Source of the DNA: Sagittula sp048553715
GTDB lineage: Bacteria; Pseudomonadota; Alphaproteobacteria; Rhodobacterales; Rhodobacteraceae
NCBI RefSeq assembly: GCF_048553715.1
Contig: NZ_JBLZNC010000001.1
Coordinates: forward strand, 496,001-560,000
DNA: 64,000 nt
Direction: 5' to 3'
The translations under genes were made by a program, and so were the position numbers. The notes beneath the pieces are model-generated. The model worked only from the letters and a program-made list of their open reading frames with translations. It ran no database searches and was not told the origin of the DNA. Positions within the stretch are counted from its first letter, which is position 1. The number at the start of each line of letters is the position of its first letter. This document shows positions 17,490-26,271 of the stretch, one piece after another.

Positions 17490-17546
17490 GGGCTCTGCCC
17501 TCGCCCCTGCGGGGCTCACCCGAGGTATTTCGACCAAGAAAAAACA
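17490..17546 (+). repeat. Rhodobacteraceae-type intergenic GC-rich repeat element (single copy here)
   Basis: The livG-livF gap contains a hairpin-forming CTGCGGGG core followed by CACCCGAGGTATTTCGACCA and a run of A. I recall closely similar 'CCCCGAGGTATTT...AAGAAG' elements scattered between genes in roseobacters. No other copy is visible in this window, so the repeat status rests on memory. Confidence 0.45.
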
Positions 17547-17558
17547 GGGGGGCTGCGC

Positions 17559-18302
17559 ATGACCACCACTGCAGAACAACCGGCCGCGGGCGCGCAGCCC
17601 TATCTGATTGGCGATACGATGACGGGCGGCTATGGCAAGGGGCCCGATATCCTGCATGGGTGCACCATCGCGGTGGATCGCGGCGAGATCGCGGTGATCG
17701 TCGGACCCAACGGCGCGGGCAAATCCACAGCGATGAAGGCCGTGTTCGGGATGCTGGATGTGCGCTCCGGGGCGGTCCGTCTGGACGGGCGTGATATCAC
17801 CGGTCTGTCGCCGCAGGATCGGGTCAAGGCGGGGATGGGCTTTGTGCCCCAGACCAATAATATTTTCACCTCCATGACGGTGGAAGAGAACCTCGAGATG
17901 GGGGCTTTTATTCGCGAGGATGACATCGCGGCCACTATGGCGCAGGTCTATGAGCTGTTCCCGATTTTGGCGGAGAAGCGCCACCAGCCTGCGGGCGAAT
18001 TGTCAGGTGGGCAACGTCAGCAGGTGGCGGTGGGCCGTGCGCTGATGACGCAACCCAGTGTACTGATGCTTGATGAGCCCACTGCAGGCGTGTCGCCCAT
18101 CGTTATGGACGAGCTGTTTGACCGGATTATCGAGGTGGCCCGCACAGGGATTTCGATCCTGATGGTGGAGCAGAATGCGCGGCAGGCGCTGGAGATCGCT
18201 GACAAAGGGTATGTTCTGGTCCAGGGCGCCAATGCGCACACCGGATCGGGGCGCGAGCTTTTGGCGGACCCCGAAGTGCGCAAGAGCTTTCTGGGGGGCT
18301 GA
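17559..18302 (+). CDS. livF: LivF-like ABC transporter ATP-binding protein
   Basis: Second ATPase of the importer, 247 aa. Motifs are Walker A GPNGAGKST, the Q-loop GFVPQTNNIFTSMTVEENL, signature LSGGQRQQVAVGRALM and Walker B VLMLDEPTAGVSP, ending in the LivF-like MVEQNARQALEIAD segment. The start is ATG 17559, preceded by a G-rich ribosome-binding site. The frame stays open to 17481, but that extension translates the intergenic repeat and should be excluded. It is followed by a one-base gap and a small secreted-protein gene. Confidence 0.92.
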   Translation: MTTTAEQPAAGAQPYLIGDTMTGGYGKGPDILHGCTIAVDRGEIAVIVGPNGAGKSTAMKAVFGMLDVRSGAVRLDGRDITGLSPQDRVKAGMGFVPQTNNIFTSMTVEENLEMGAFIREDDIAATMAQVYELFPILAEKRHQPAGELSGGQRQQVAVGRALMTQPSVLMLDEPTAGVSPIVMDELFDRIIEVARTGISILMVEQNARQALEIADKGYVLVQGANAHTGSGRELLADPEVRKSFLGG

Positions 18303-18303
18303 T

Positions 18304-18708
18304 ATGGGTTTGATGGTCAAAACAATGGCGGTTCTGGCTGTGGTTGCGGCGGCTCCGGCCCTTGCACTGGAGCCGGTGGCGGCCCCCATTTTGATGGACT
18401 GTGCCTTTGGCGCGGAATGCTACGAGACAGAGGGCTGTCAGGAGACAGCGTTTCACGCGATACTGGTGGGGGATGCGACAGGCGAAAGCGAGGTGGACCT
18501 TACCGCTTTGGTTGAGCTGCGTGGCGACGCTGGCGATGTGACCATGCTGGGCACCTTGTCCAACGGGCGGCTGTCGCTGACTGGCGGCGCGGGTCTGGGC
18601 ATGCATTTGCTGACGCTGAGCGCCGAGGGGGCTGTGCGCTACACCGTGCATTATGCCGATGGGCCGACGATGGTGTCCTACACCGGCATTTGTGAGCCGT
18701 TGCCATGA
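18304..18708 (+). CDS. Small secreted Cys-containing protein of unknown function
   Basis: A 134-aa product with a clear signal peptide (MGLMVKTMAVLAVVAAAPALA, cleavage before LEP). The mature part has four cysteines (ILMDCAFGAECYETEGCQ and a C-terminal TGICEPLP), suggesting disulfides. The rest is predicted beta-rich with many small residues. I do not recognise the family. It lies between livF and livH, one base after the livF stop, so it is in the ABC operon and may help the periplasmic binding protein or the outer membrane step. That is inference from position only. Confidence 0.7.
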   Translation: MGLMVKTMAVLAVVAAAPALALEPVAAPILMDCAFGAECYETEGCQETAFHAILVGDATGESEVDLTALVELRGDAGDVTMLGTLSNGRLSLTGGAGLGMHLLTLSAEGAVRYTVHYADGPTMVSYTGICEPLP

Positions 18709-18755
18709 CACTCAAAATCCGGAACAAGACTGCCGCGCGCAGCGAGGAGACGTAA

Positions 18756-19766
18756 ATGGACTTTGTGAACGCGCTGGTCGCGCTGACGAATTTCGTGCTG
18801 GTGCCGGCGCTGACCTATGGCAGCCAGTTGGCGCTGGGCGCGCTTGGGGTGACCATGATCTATGGCATCCTGCGGTTTTCCAATTTTGCCCATGGCGATA
18901 CCATGGCCTTTGGCACCATGTTTACCATCCTGTTCACATGGCTGTTCCAGTCCTGGGGGATCAGTCTGGGGCCGTTGCCCACTGCCTTGTTGGCCATTCC
19001 CTTCGGGATCGCCGGCACGGCGCTGTTGGTTCTGGGCACCGATCGCGCCGTCTACCGCTTTTACCGCGGACAAAAGGCCAAGCCGATCATCTTTGTGATG
19101 GTGTCTATCGGGGTCATGTTTGTCTACAACGGGCTGACACGTCTGATCCTTGGCACCGATGATATCCGCTTTGCCGATGGGCAACGATTCATCATCTCGG
19201 CGGGCGATTTCAAACGGGCGACCGGGCTCGCCGAGGGGCTGGGCATCAAGACCACACAGGCGATCACCGTGATCACCGCCATTATCGTGGTGGCCGCCTT
19301 GTTCTGGTTTCTCAACAAGACGCGCACCGGCAAATCCATGCGCGCCTATTCCGACAACGAGGATCTCGCGCTGCTGTCAGGCATCAATCCCGAACGGGTC
19401 GTGGTGGTCACATGGCTCATCGTCGCCGGTCTGATCACCATTGCCGGTGTGCTGTATGGCCTCGACAAAAGCTACAAGCCGTTCACCTATTTCCAGCTTC
19501 TGTTGCCGATCTTTGCCGCCGCCATTGTGGGGGGCTTGGGCAATCCGTTGGGCGCGATTGCCGGTGGCTTTGTTATCGCGTTCTCCGAGGTGGGCATCAC
19601 CTACGCGTGGAAAAAGGTTCTGGGCTATGTGTTGCCAGAGGCGCTGGCGCCGTCAGGCCTCGTGCAGTTGATGGCCACGGAATACAAGTTTGCGGTCAGC
19701 TTCATGATCCTTGTGGTGGTTTTGTTGTTCCGCCCGACCGGCCTGTTCAAGGGGAAATCCGTATGA
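18756..19766 (+). CDS. livH: LivH-like ABC transporter permease
   Basis: Inner-membrane permease of the importer, 336 aa with about eight to nine hydrophobic helices. The GALGVTMIYGILRFSNFAHGD motif is split here as LALGALGVTMIYGILRF and NFAHGDTMAFGTM, both typical of LivH. The C-terminal AIVGGLGNPLGAIAGG stretch is the conserved coupling region. ATG 18756 has GAGGAG upstream. Its stop overlaps livM by four bases (ATGA). Confidence 0.93.
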   Translation: MDFVNALVALTNFVLVPALTYGSQLALGALGVTMIYGILRFSNFAHGDTMAFGTMFTILFTWLFQSWGISLGPLPTALLAIPFGIAGTALLVLGTDRAVYRFYRGQKAKPIIFVMVSIGVMFVYNGLTRLILGTDDIRFADGQRFIISAGDFKRATGLAEGLGIKTTQAITVITAIIVVAALFWFLNKTRTGKSMRAYSDNEDLALLSGINPERVVVVTWLIVAGLITIAGVLYGLDKSYKPFTYFQLLLPIFAAAIVGGLGNPLGAIAGGFVIAFSEVGITYAWKKVLGYVLPEALAPSGLVQLMATEYKFAVSFMILVVVLLFRPTGLFKGKSV

Positions 19767-21055
19767 GCCAGACATTCAAGACCTACGCGCTGTTCGGAAT
19801 GGTTGCGGTGCTGATTGTGCTGACCGGCGTCTTTCAAAGCTGGGATTACGCGCTCAAACTGGTGGCCATGGGGCTGGTCAGTGCGATCATGGCGCTGGGG
19901 GTGAACCTGCAATGGGGCATCGCCGGTCTGTTTAACGTGGGCGTCATGGGCTTTGTCGCACTGGGTGGCGTGGCGGTTGTGCTGACCTCTGTGGCGCCGG
20001 TTCCCGAAGCATGGAGCGCGGGCGGCCCGCGCGCCCTGTTTGCCCTGATCCTTGGCGCGGTGGTCATGGCCTGTGCCGTTGTAGTCTACCAACGCACCCG
20101 CCGCGCCTGGGCGCTGTTGGCGGTTCTGGTGGTGGGGTTCGTGATCTATCGCTGGATGCGCGATGACGCGGTGGCCGCCATCGAGGCAGTGAACCCTGCT
20201 GCGACAGGATTCCTTGGCGGTCTTGGTCTGCCGGTGGTTCTGGCCTGGCCCGTGGGTGGCTTGCTGGCCGCCGGTGCCGCATGGGTGATCGGCAAGACCG
20301 CGCTGGGCCTGCGGTCGGACTATCTGGCCATCGCCACGCTGGGCATCTCGGAGATCATCATCGCCGTGATGAAAAACGAGGAATGGCTGACCCGTGGCGT
20401 CAAGAACGTCAATGGCCTGCCCCGCCCAATGCCCTACGAGATCGACCTACAGAATGATCCCGCCTTTGTCGCCAAGGCGGCGGACTGGGGGCTGGATGCG
20501 GTCAGCGCCTCGACCCTTTATGTGAAGCTCGGCTATGTCGGGCTGTTTGCAGCCGTGCTGATCATCCTGCTGGTGCTGGCACAAATGGCGCTCAACAGCC
20601 CTTGGGGCCGGATGATGCGCGCGATCCGCGACAACGAAGTGTCTGCTCGCGCCATGGGCAAGGATGTCACTTTCCGCCACTTGCAGGTCTTTGTTCTGGG
20701 GTCTGCCATCTGCGGGATTGCGGGTGCGATGATGACCACGCTGGACGGGCTTTTGCAGCCGACGGCCTATCAGCCTCTGCGCTACACCTTCCTGATCTGG
20801 GTGATGGTGATTGTTGGCGGCTCTGGCAATAACCTTGGTGCGGTGCTGGGCGGGATCCTGATCTGGTTTTTGTGGATTCAGGTGGAAACGCTGGGGCCGG
20901 TGCTGATGGTCTGGGCCACGGCCGCGCTGCCCGAAGGCTCTGCACTGAAGGCACACTTGCTTGGTTCGGTGCAGCATATGCGGCTGCTGACCATGGGGGT
21001 GATCTTGTTGCTGGTCTTGCGGTTCTCGCCACGCGGTCTGCTGCCGGAGCGCTGA
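19763..21055 (+). CDS. livM: LivM-like ABC transporter permease
   Basis: Second permease, 430 aa, with the LivM landmarks GVNLQWGIAGLFNVG, LGLRSDYLAIATLGISEI and VGGSGNNLGAVLGG. It is longer than a minimal LivM because of an extra hydrophobic pair and polar loops around residues 90-175 and 220-260. The ATG at 19763 overlaps the livH stop, giving translational coupling. A strong terminator follows, closing the operon. Confidence 0.93.
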   Translation: MSQTFKTYALFGMVAVLIVLTGVFQSWDYALKLVAMGLVSAIMALGVNLQWGIAGLFNVGVMGFVALGGVAVVLTSVAPVPEAWSAGGPRALFALILGAVVMACAVVVYQRTRRAWALLAVLVVGFVIYRWMRDDAVAAIEAVNPAATGFLGGLGLPVVLAWPVGGLLAAGAAWVIGKTALGLRSDYLAIATLGISEIIIAVMKNEEWLTRGVKNVNGLPRPMPYEIDLQNDPAFVAKAADWGLDAVSASTLYVKLGYVGLFAAVLIILLVLAQMALNSPWGRMMRAIRDNEVSARAMGKDVTFRHLQVFVLGSAICGIAGAMMTTLDGLLQPTAYQPLRYTFLIWVMVIVGGSGNNLGAVLGGILIWFLWIQVETLGPVLMVWATAALPEGSALKAHLLGSVQHMRLLTMGVILLLVLRFSPRGLLPER

Positions 21056-21076
21056 CCGGCCCTTGCGTTGATGGAT

Positions 21077-21106
21077 AAAACCTCCGCCCCAACCGGCGGG
21101 GGTTTT
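21077..21106. terminator. Bidirectional terminator after livM
   Basis: A 12-bp stem with one G-T pair (AAAACCTCCGCC / GGCGGGGGTTTT), 6-base loop and flanking A/T runs lies between the convergent livM and ZIP transporter genes. Confidence 0.85.
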
Positions 21107-21116
21107 ACGTTGCGGC

Positions 21117-21890
21117 CTAGCCCAGTGTCACATCGAGAAACATCATGACGACCAGCCCGAGGATAAAGCCAAACGTCGCCTTGTCCTGATGACCGTGGCG
21201 GTGGGTTTCGGGAACGATCTCGTGGCTGATGATGAACAACATGGCACCCGCAGCGAATGTCAGCCCCCAAGGCAGCAGCGTAGCCGAGACGGACACCGCC
21301 GCCGCGCCTAATACCGCACCCACGATCTCCAACGCACCGGTCAGCGCCGTCACCCCTAGGGCCGTCCAGCGTGAGTAGCCCAAACCCATCAAGGCCACGG
21401 CAACGGCCAACCCCTCGGGGATGTCCTGCAGGGAGATACCGGTCATAACAGACAGGCCATTGGCGCGATCCACCCCGAAGGCCACACCGATGGACAGCCC
21501 TTCGGGCAGGTTGTGGATCGAGATGGCAATGACAAACAGCCAGATCCGCGCCACAGTCGCCTGATCCGCGCCGCCTTCGGGGCCGGATTTGAAATGCTCA
21601 TGCGGGATTTTCGCATTCAGCAGCCAGACAAAGCCCGCGCCAAGCGATATCCCCGCCGCCGCAATGGCTGCGGCCCACCAGACCGATCCGGTCTGCGCTT
21701 CGGCCCGGTCGATCCCCGGCAGAATCAGGCTGAAATAGGCCGCAGACAGCATCACACCCGCCGCAAAGCCCAACATCATATCAGAGGTGCTTTGGCTCAT
21801 CCTGCGACCGATGATGGCGGGCAGCGCACCGGAGGTGGTTGCCAGTGCGGCGACAGAGCCGCCAATCAGCGCGGTCAGGATGGGGGACAT
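21117..21890 (-). CDS. ZIP family divalent metal transporter
   Basis: Inner-membrane metal ion (probably zinc) importer of the ZIP family, 257 aa with about eight membrane helices. The conserved metal-site helices are visible in SIHNLPEGLSIGVAFG (helix IV) and SLQDIPEGLAVAVALMG (helix V), and a His-rich loop HRHGHQ lies near the C-terminus. The start is ATG 21890, which begins MSPILTALIGG; the open frame to 21926 would place polar residues before the first helix. It is convergent with livM. Confidence 0.88.
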   Translation of the reverse strand: MSPILTALIGGSVAALATTSGALPAIIGRRMSQSTSDMMLGFAAGVMLSAAYFSLILPGIDRAEAQTGSVWWAAAIAAAGISLGAGFVWLLNAKIPHEHFKSGPEGGADQATVARIWLFVIAISIHNLPEGLSIGVAFGVDRANGLSVMTGISLQDIPEGLAVAVALMGLGYSRWTALGVTALTGALEIVGAVLGAAAVSVSATLLPWGLTFAAGAMLFIISHEIVPETHRHGHQDKATFGFILGLVVMMFLDVTLG

Positions 21891-21963
21891 GGGATTTCCA
21901 ATCGTGTCAGTCAGAACCTGACACAACCTTGGCCGAAGCGGGCCAAGGTCAAGCGGGCGTGGA

Positions 21964-22593
21964 TCACACCAGTGAGGTCACCCACAGAATGCTGGCATCC
22001 TCGGGTGAGACCGAGACCACGTTATGGCCCATCGTGGCATCGTAATAAGCGCTGTCGCCACGCTTCATCTCGATGGGTTCGTAGAACTCGGTGTACAGCC
22101 GCACCACGCCGGTCAGCACATACAGGAATTCCTCGCCATCATGGCGGACCCAGCCGTCGAATTCCTCCATCGTGCGGGCGCGCACGCGGGCCCGATAAGG
22201 CAGCATCTTTTTGCGGGTCAGCGTCTCGGCCAGCAGATCGTGTTCATAGGTCACGGTGGCCTGTTGCTTGCCCTCGCCCATGCGGGTCACGGCCATGCGC
22301 CCGTTAACCTGCGCCTGCTGCGGCTGGGTGAACAGCTGCGGCACCGATATCTCCAACCCGATGGCGAGCTTTTTCAGCGCGTCATAGGTCGGCGACATCT
22401 GGCCGTTTTCGATCTTGGACAGGGTCGAGCGCGCCAGACCGGCTTTCTTGGCGGCCTGTTCAAGCGTCCAGTCGCGATCCTTGCGCAGCTCGCGCACACG
22501 CGCCCCCAGATCCAGAGGTTCCACATGCGCGTCCTCGCCGCTTTCGCGGGCGATACGGATGAGAGAGGCGTTGTCTTTGGGATCGATCGACAT
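21964..22593 (-). CDS. XRE family regulator with C-terminal cupin domain
   Basis: A 209-aa regulator with a lambda-repressor-type HTH (about residues 30-85; LGARVRELRKDRDWTLEQAA ... STLSKIENGQMSP) and a cupin_2 beta-barrel (about residues 140-208; EEFLYVLTGVVRLY, RGDSAYYDATMGHNV). This two-domain family senses small molecules through the cupin. It is divergent from the CoA-ligase gene with only 66 bases between them and a hairpin-like dyad in the gap. A much longer reading frame continues upstream, but it runs through the divergent gene and is rejected. Confidence 0.88.
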   Translation of the reverse strand: MSIDPKDNASLIRIARESGEDAHVEPLDLGARVRELRKDRDWTLEQAAKKAGLARSTLSKIENGQMSPTYDALKKLAIGLEISVPQLFTQPQQAQVNGRMAVTRMGEGKQQATVTYEHDLLAETLTRKKMLPYRARVRARTMEEFDGWVRHDGEEFLYVLTGVVRLYTEFYEPIEMKRGDSAYYDATMGHNVVSVSPEDASILWVTSLV

Positions 22594-22627
22594 GGAGGGT
22601 GCTATAGGCCGCGCCCTCGCCGCTTGC

Positions 22628-22647
22628 AAGCCGCAGGGCTGCGGCTT
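22628..22647. promoter_or_regulatory. Candidate operator dyad between XRE-cupin and CoA-ligase genes
   Basis: AAGCCGCA and TGCGGCTT form a perfect 8-bp inverted repeat with a 4-base spacer, located 13 bases before the ligase ATG and 35 bases before the regulator ATG. It could bind the XRE-cupin regulator or form an RNA hairpin. Confidence 0.35.
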
Positions 22648-22659
22648 ACTCCATCCATT

Positions 22660-24171
22660 ATGACAGTCTCGATCTTTGATGAGGGGGGCTTTGCGCCCTG
22701 CCCGACCCCGTTCAATCTGGCAGCCCATGTGTTGGCGGCGGGAGCCGCAACGCCGGACAAGATCGCCCTGTCGGTGGTCAAACCCACCGGCGCGCAACGC
22801 TGGTCCTATGACCGGCTGATTGCTGCTGTGCGCGGCACGGCGACGGGTCTGCTGCAGCACGGGCTGGTGCCCGGTGATCTGGTGGTGATGCGGCTGGGCA
22901 ATACGGTGGATTTCCCCGTGGCCTATCTGGGGGCGATTGCCGCCGGAGTGGTGCCGGTGCCCACCTCCGCGCAACTGACCGTGCCCGAGGTGGCGCGTAT
23001 TTTCGACGATCTGGCCCCCGCTGCCGTGTTGCATGATCCTGCGGTGGCCTGTCCGGATACGGAAGTGCCGGTCATCGGGCTGGACACCCTGCAAGGCTGG
23101 CGCGACCTGCCACCTGTGGACTACCACATGGGCGATCCGGAGCGGCTGGCCTATGTGGTCTATACCTCGGGGACCTCGGGCCATCCGCGCGCCGTGGCCC
23201 ATGCCCATCGTGCGATCTGGGCGCGGCAGATGATGATGCGCGATTGGTATGATTTGCGCGCCAGCGACCGCATGCTGCATGCGGGGGCGTTTAACTGGAC
23301 CTTCACCCTCGGGACCGGATTGATGGATCCCTGGACCGCCGGAGCCACGGCGATGATCCCCGCCGATGGCACCGATCCGGCGCAGCTTCCACTGTTGATG
23401 AAGCGCAACGATGTCACGCTTTTTGCAGCCGCGCCGGGCGTTTACCGAAAACTGTTAAAGTTTCCTTTGCCCCCCATGCCCAAACTGCGGCACGGCTTGG
23501 CAGCAGGTGAAAAGCTCTCTGACGCGATCCGGGGGCAATGGACGGCGGCCACAAGCACCCCGGTGTTCGAGGCCTATGGCATGTCGGAATGTTCCACCTT
23601 TATTTCCAGCGCACCCGACCGCCCCACGGCTCCCGGCGCTTTGGGGCGTCCGCAGACGGGAAGACGGGTGGCGATTGTCGATGACGCGGGCATGGCGGTC
23701 CCGCTTGGCGAAAGCGGCCAGATCGCCGTGCATCGCGACGATCCCGGTCTGATGCTGGGATACCTGAACGCCCCTGATGCCACCGCTGAAAAGTTCCGCC
23801 ATAACCGGTACATGACCGGCGATCTTGGAGAGATGGATCAGGCGGGCAATATCCGATATCTGGGCCGCAGCGACGACATGATGAACGCTGGTGGCTACCG
23901 CGTCTCCCCGTTGGAGGTGGAAGCCGCCCTGTCTGACGCGCCCGGCATCCATGACCTTGCCGTCACAGACATCGCGATCAAGGACGGCGTGCGCGTGATC
24001 GCCGCCTTCTACCTTGCCGAAGCCGAGCTGGACACCGACAGGCTGGACACCCATGCGAGATCCCGTCTGGCTGCCTATAAATGTCCGCGTGTCTGGGTGC
24101 GACTGGACAGCCTGCCGCGCAATGCCAACGGGAAGTTGATCCGTGCCGCTTTGCGTGATCACATCCTTTAG
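22660..24171 (+). CDS. Acyl/aryl-CoA ligase (benzoate-CoA ligase-like AMP-forming enzyme)
   Basis: AMP-forming acid:CoA ligase of 503 aa, cytoplasmic. It has the P-loop YTSGTSGHPRAV, the A5 motif VFEAYGMSEC, the hinge motif YMTGDLGEMDQAGNIRYLG with GRSDDMMNAGGYRVSP, and the catalytic lysine in NANGKLIRA. Overall resemblance is to benzoate-CoA ligases, but the acid substrate cannot be read from the sequence. The start is ATG 22660; upstream open frame belongs to the opposite-strand regulator. It is probably regulated by the divergent XRE-cupin protein. Confidence 0.85.
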   Translation: MTVSIFDEGGFAPCPTPFNLAAHVLAAGAATPDKIALSVVKPTGAQRWSYDRLIAAVRGTATGLLQHGLVPGDLVVMRLGNTVDFPVAYLGAIAAGVVPVPTSAQLTVPEVARIFDDLAPAAVLHDPAVACPDTEVPVIGLDTLQGWRDLPPVDYHMGDPERLAYVVYTSGTSGHPRAVAHAHRAIWARQMMMRDWYDLRASDRMLHAGAFNWTFTLGTGLMDPWTAGATAMIPADGTDPAQLPLLMKRNDVTLFAAAPGVYRKLLKFPLPPMPKLRHGLAAGEKLSDAIRGQWTAATSTPVFEAYGMSECSTFISSAPDRPTAPGALGRPQTGRRVAIVDDAGMAVPLGESGQIAVHRDDPGLMLGYLNAPDATAEKFRHNRYMTGDLGEMDQAGNIRYLGRSDDMMNAGGYRVSPLEVEAALSDAPGIHDLAVTDIAIKDGVRVIAAFYLAEAELDTDRLDTHARSRLAAYKCPRVWVRLDSLPRNANGKLIRAALRDHIL

Positions 24172-24231
24172 GTCGCGTTTTTCCGATAGCAGTGCTAAGA
24201 GCCGCGCAAACCTGTGCCAAGGACCACCGAT

Positions 24232-24876
24232 ATGACCCAACTTGACATTTTCTCCGATCCCATCTGCCCGTGGTGCTATATCGGCAAATCCTATCTTGAC
24301 CGCGCGATGGAACAGAACCCCGGACACCCCTTCCGCATCCGGTGGCTGCCCTTCATGCTGAACCCCGCCATGCCCGCCGAAGGGATGGACCGCCGCGCCT
24401 ACCTTGAAGGCAAATTCGGCGGTAAGGCCGGGGCCGTTCGGGCCTATGCGCCCGTGCAGGAACACGCGGACAAGGCCGGCCTGCCCATGAACCTTGACCG
24501 GATCAAGACCACGCCGAACACGGTCAACGCCCACCGCTTGATCCATTGGGCCGAAGTCGAAGGCCGCCAGACCCCGGTGGTTTCGGCGCTGTTCCGCGCC
24601 TATTTTGTCGACGGGCGCGACATTGGCAATACCGAGGTGCTCGCGGATATCGCCGACGGCGCGGGCATGGATGCCAGCATGGTGCTGCGCCTGATGGAAT
24701 CCGATGCGGATCGGCGCGAGATTGTCGAACGCGATGCATCGGCCCGTGGAATGGGAATTTCGTCGGTGCCGACATTCATTGTGGCGGGCCAACATGCGGT
24801 GCCCGGTGCGCAGCCGCCGGAATTGTGGTCCCGCGTGATCCAAGAATTGCGGACCGGCGCGGACCCCGCTGCCTGA
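24232..24876 (+). CDS. DsbA family oxidoreductase (FrnE-like)
   Basis: A 214-aa thioredoxin-fold protein of the DsbA/FrnE branch. It has the active-site CPWC (C12, C15) at the end of the first strand (LDIFSDPICPWCYIGK) and the cis-proline region SSVPTFIVAG. There is no signal peptide, so it acts in the cytoplasm, as FrnE-type proteins do in redox defence or polyketide-related chemistry. Start ATG 24232 has AAGGA upstream; a GTG at 24214 is open but lacks a ribosome-binding site. It lies 60 bases after the CoA ligase in the same direction. Confidence 0.85.
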   Translation: MTQLDIFSDPICPWCYIGKSYLDRAMEQNPGHPFRIRWLPFMLNPAMPAEGMDRRAYLEGKFGGKAGAVRAYAPVQEHADKAGLPMNLDRIKTTPNTVNAHRLIHWAEVEGRQTPVVSALFRAYFVDGRDIGNTEVLADIADGAGMDASMVLRLMESDADRREIVERDASARGMGISSVPTFIVAGQHAVPGAQPPELWSRVIQELRTGADPAA

Positions 24877-25053
24877 CGATCGTTGCAAAGTCCCGTCTTC
24901 GGGCCGCTTGGCGTCTGGCCCGATGGACGCTGCCGCACAAAGTCACCCGTGGCGTGTGCGGTGGCGCGCCTTGCACCTCTGGCTCATGCGGCGCAAAAAG
25001 CGCGCGACATGCCCGCCCGTCCGGTCCGTGGCAGACTATCCGAAAGCGATACC

Positions 25054-26271
25054 ATGACTGACGCCGCTGACCGTTTGCCACCCCGCCGCGAGTTTATCGC
25101 GCTGATGGGCATTTTGACCGCTTTGGTGGCCTTTTCCATTGATGCGATGATGCCGGCCCTGCCCCGCATCGCCGAGGATCTGGCCTCAGCCTCCCCCAAT
25201 GCCGCGCAGCTTGTGGTCACCAGTTTCGTGCTGGGCATGGGGCTTGGCACCTTTGTCAGCGGACCGCTGTCGGATCAATTCGGGCGCAAGCCGGTCATTG
25301 TGGGTGGCGTCGCGCTGTATATCGCGGCCTCGCTGGCGGCGGTCTTCAGTGAAAGCATGCTGTGGCTGCTGCTGACAAGACTGGTGCAAGGTCTGGGCGC
25401 GTCGGGGCCGAGGGTCGTGGTGATGGCCGTGATCCGCGATCTGTATGCCGGACGTGCGATGGCGCAGATCATGTCGTTTATCATGATCGTTTTTGCGTTA
25501 ATTCCTGCCTTGGCTCCCCTGATGGGCGCGCAGATCCTGCGCGTGGCGGATTGGCATGCGATTTTTCTTGCCTTCACCGTCTTCGGCGTGGTGTCGAGCG
25601 GGTGGTTTATTCTGCGCATGCCGGAAACGCTGCCCGCCGAGCGGCGCCGTCCGCTGCAATTTGCGACGCTGGAACATGCGGTGGCAGAGCTCGCCGCGCA
25701 TCGAGAGGTCCGCTTGTCCATCGCGGTTTTATCGCTGTGCTTTGGCGGGTTGTTTGCCACGATCTCCTCGATCCAGCCCATTTACGAACAGTGGCTCGGA
25801 CGGGGTGAGAGTTTTCCCTTGTGGTTCGGACTGACGGCTATCATCACCGCGTCGTCCAGTTACCTCAATGCTCGTCTGGTGGTGCGACTGGGGATGCGCC
25901 GTTTGGTGAAGGCCATGTTTATCGGCTATATTTCGACGACGGTGGTCGTGATCGTTGCGCTGGCTCAAGTGGAGTCGCCCACGGCCAAGCTGCTTTGGCT
26001 GCTGCTGTGGCAGCAGGCACAGTTTTTTCAGGCCGGTCTGGGAATCGGCAATCTGAATGCCATTGCGCTAGAGCCGATGGGCCATATCGCCGGCACCGCT
26101 GCATCGATGGTGAGCGCCGTGTCCACTGTTCTGGCCGTCGTTTTGGCAGTGCCACTGGGGCTGGCATTCAATGGCACGCCGTTTCCCCTGCTCATCGGTG
26201 GCGTTGTGTTCGCGAGCCTCGGGCTGCTGCTCATGCTTCGGCTGGGTTGCGAACGCGCGATATCGGTTTGA
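25054..26271 (+). CDS. MFS multidrug efflux transporter (Bcr/CflA type)
   Basis: A 405-aa, 12-helix major facilitator protein. The N-terminal REFIALMGILTALVAFSIDAMMPALP and the A-loop motif GPLSDQFGRKPV are typical of the Bcr/CflA drug-resistance subfamily, as is the helix-4/5 segment LVQGLGASGPRVVVMAVIRD (shown in part). It is predicted to export drugs or metabolites with protons. I start at ATG 25054; the open frame continues to 24883 but the extra residues are basic and unlike a transporter N-terminus. Its stop abuts the stop of the next, convergent gene (TGATCA at 26269-26274). Confidence 0.88.
   Translation: MTDAADRLPPRREFIALMGILTALVAFSIDAMMPALPRIAEDLASASPNAAQLVVTSFVLGMGLGTFVSGPLSDQFGRKPVIVGGVALYIAASLAAVFSESMLWLLLTRLVQGLGASGPRVVVMAVIRDLYAGRAMAQIMSFIMIVFALIPALAPLMGAQILRVADWHAIFLAFTVFGVVSSGWFILRMPETLPAERRRPLQFATLEHAVAELAAHREVRLSIAVLSLCFGGLFATISSIQPIYEQWLGRGESFPLWFGLTAIITASSSYLNARLVVRLGMRRLVKAMFIGYISTTVVVIVALAQVESPTAKLLWLLLWQQAQFFQAGLGIGNLNAIALEPMGHIAGTAASMVSAVSTVLAVVLAVPLGLAFNGTPFPLLIGGVVFASLGLLLMLRLGCERAISV

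Noticed and set aside
17481..17558. Upstream start for livF at 17481
   Set aside because: The added residues translate the intergenic repeat and are unlike any ABC ATPase N-terminus.
22024..22659. N-terminal extension of the CoA ligase frame upstream of 22660
   Set aside because: The region is the antisense of the XRE-cupin gene, which has clear motifs; the ligase start is placed at 22660.
22594..23280. N-terminal extension of the XRE-cupin frame to 23280
   Set aside because: It would overlap the CoA-ligase coding region and has no recognisable domain.
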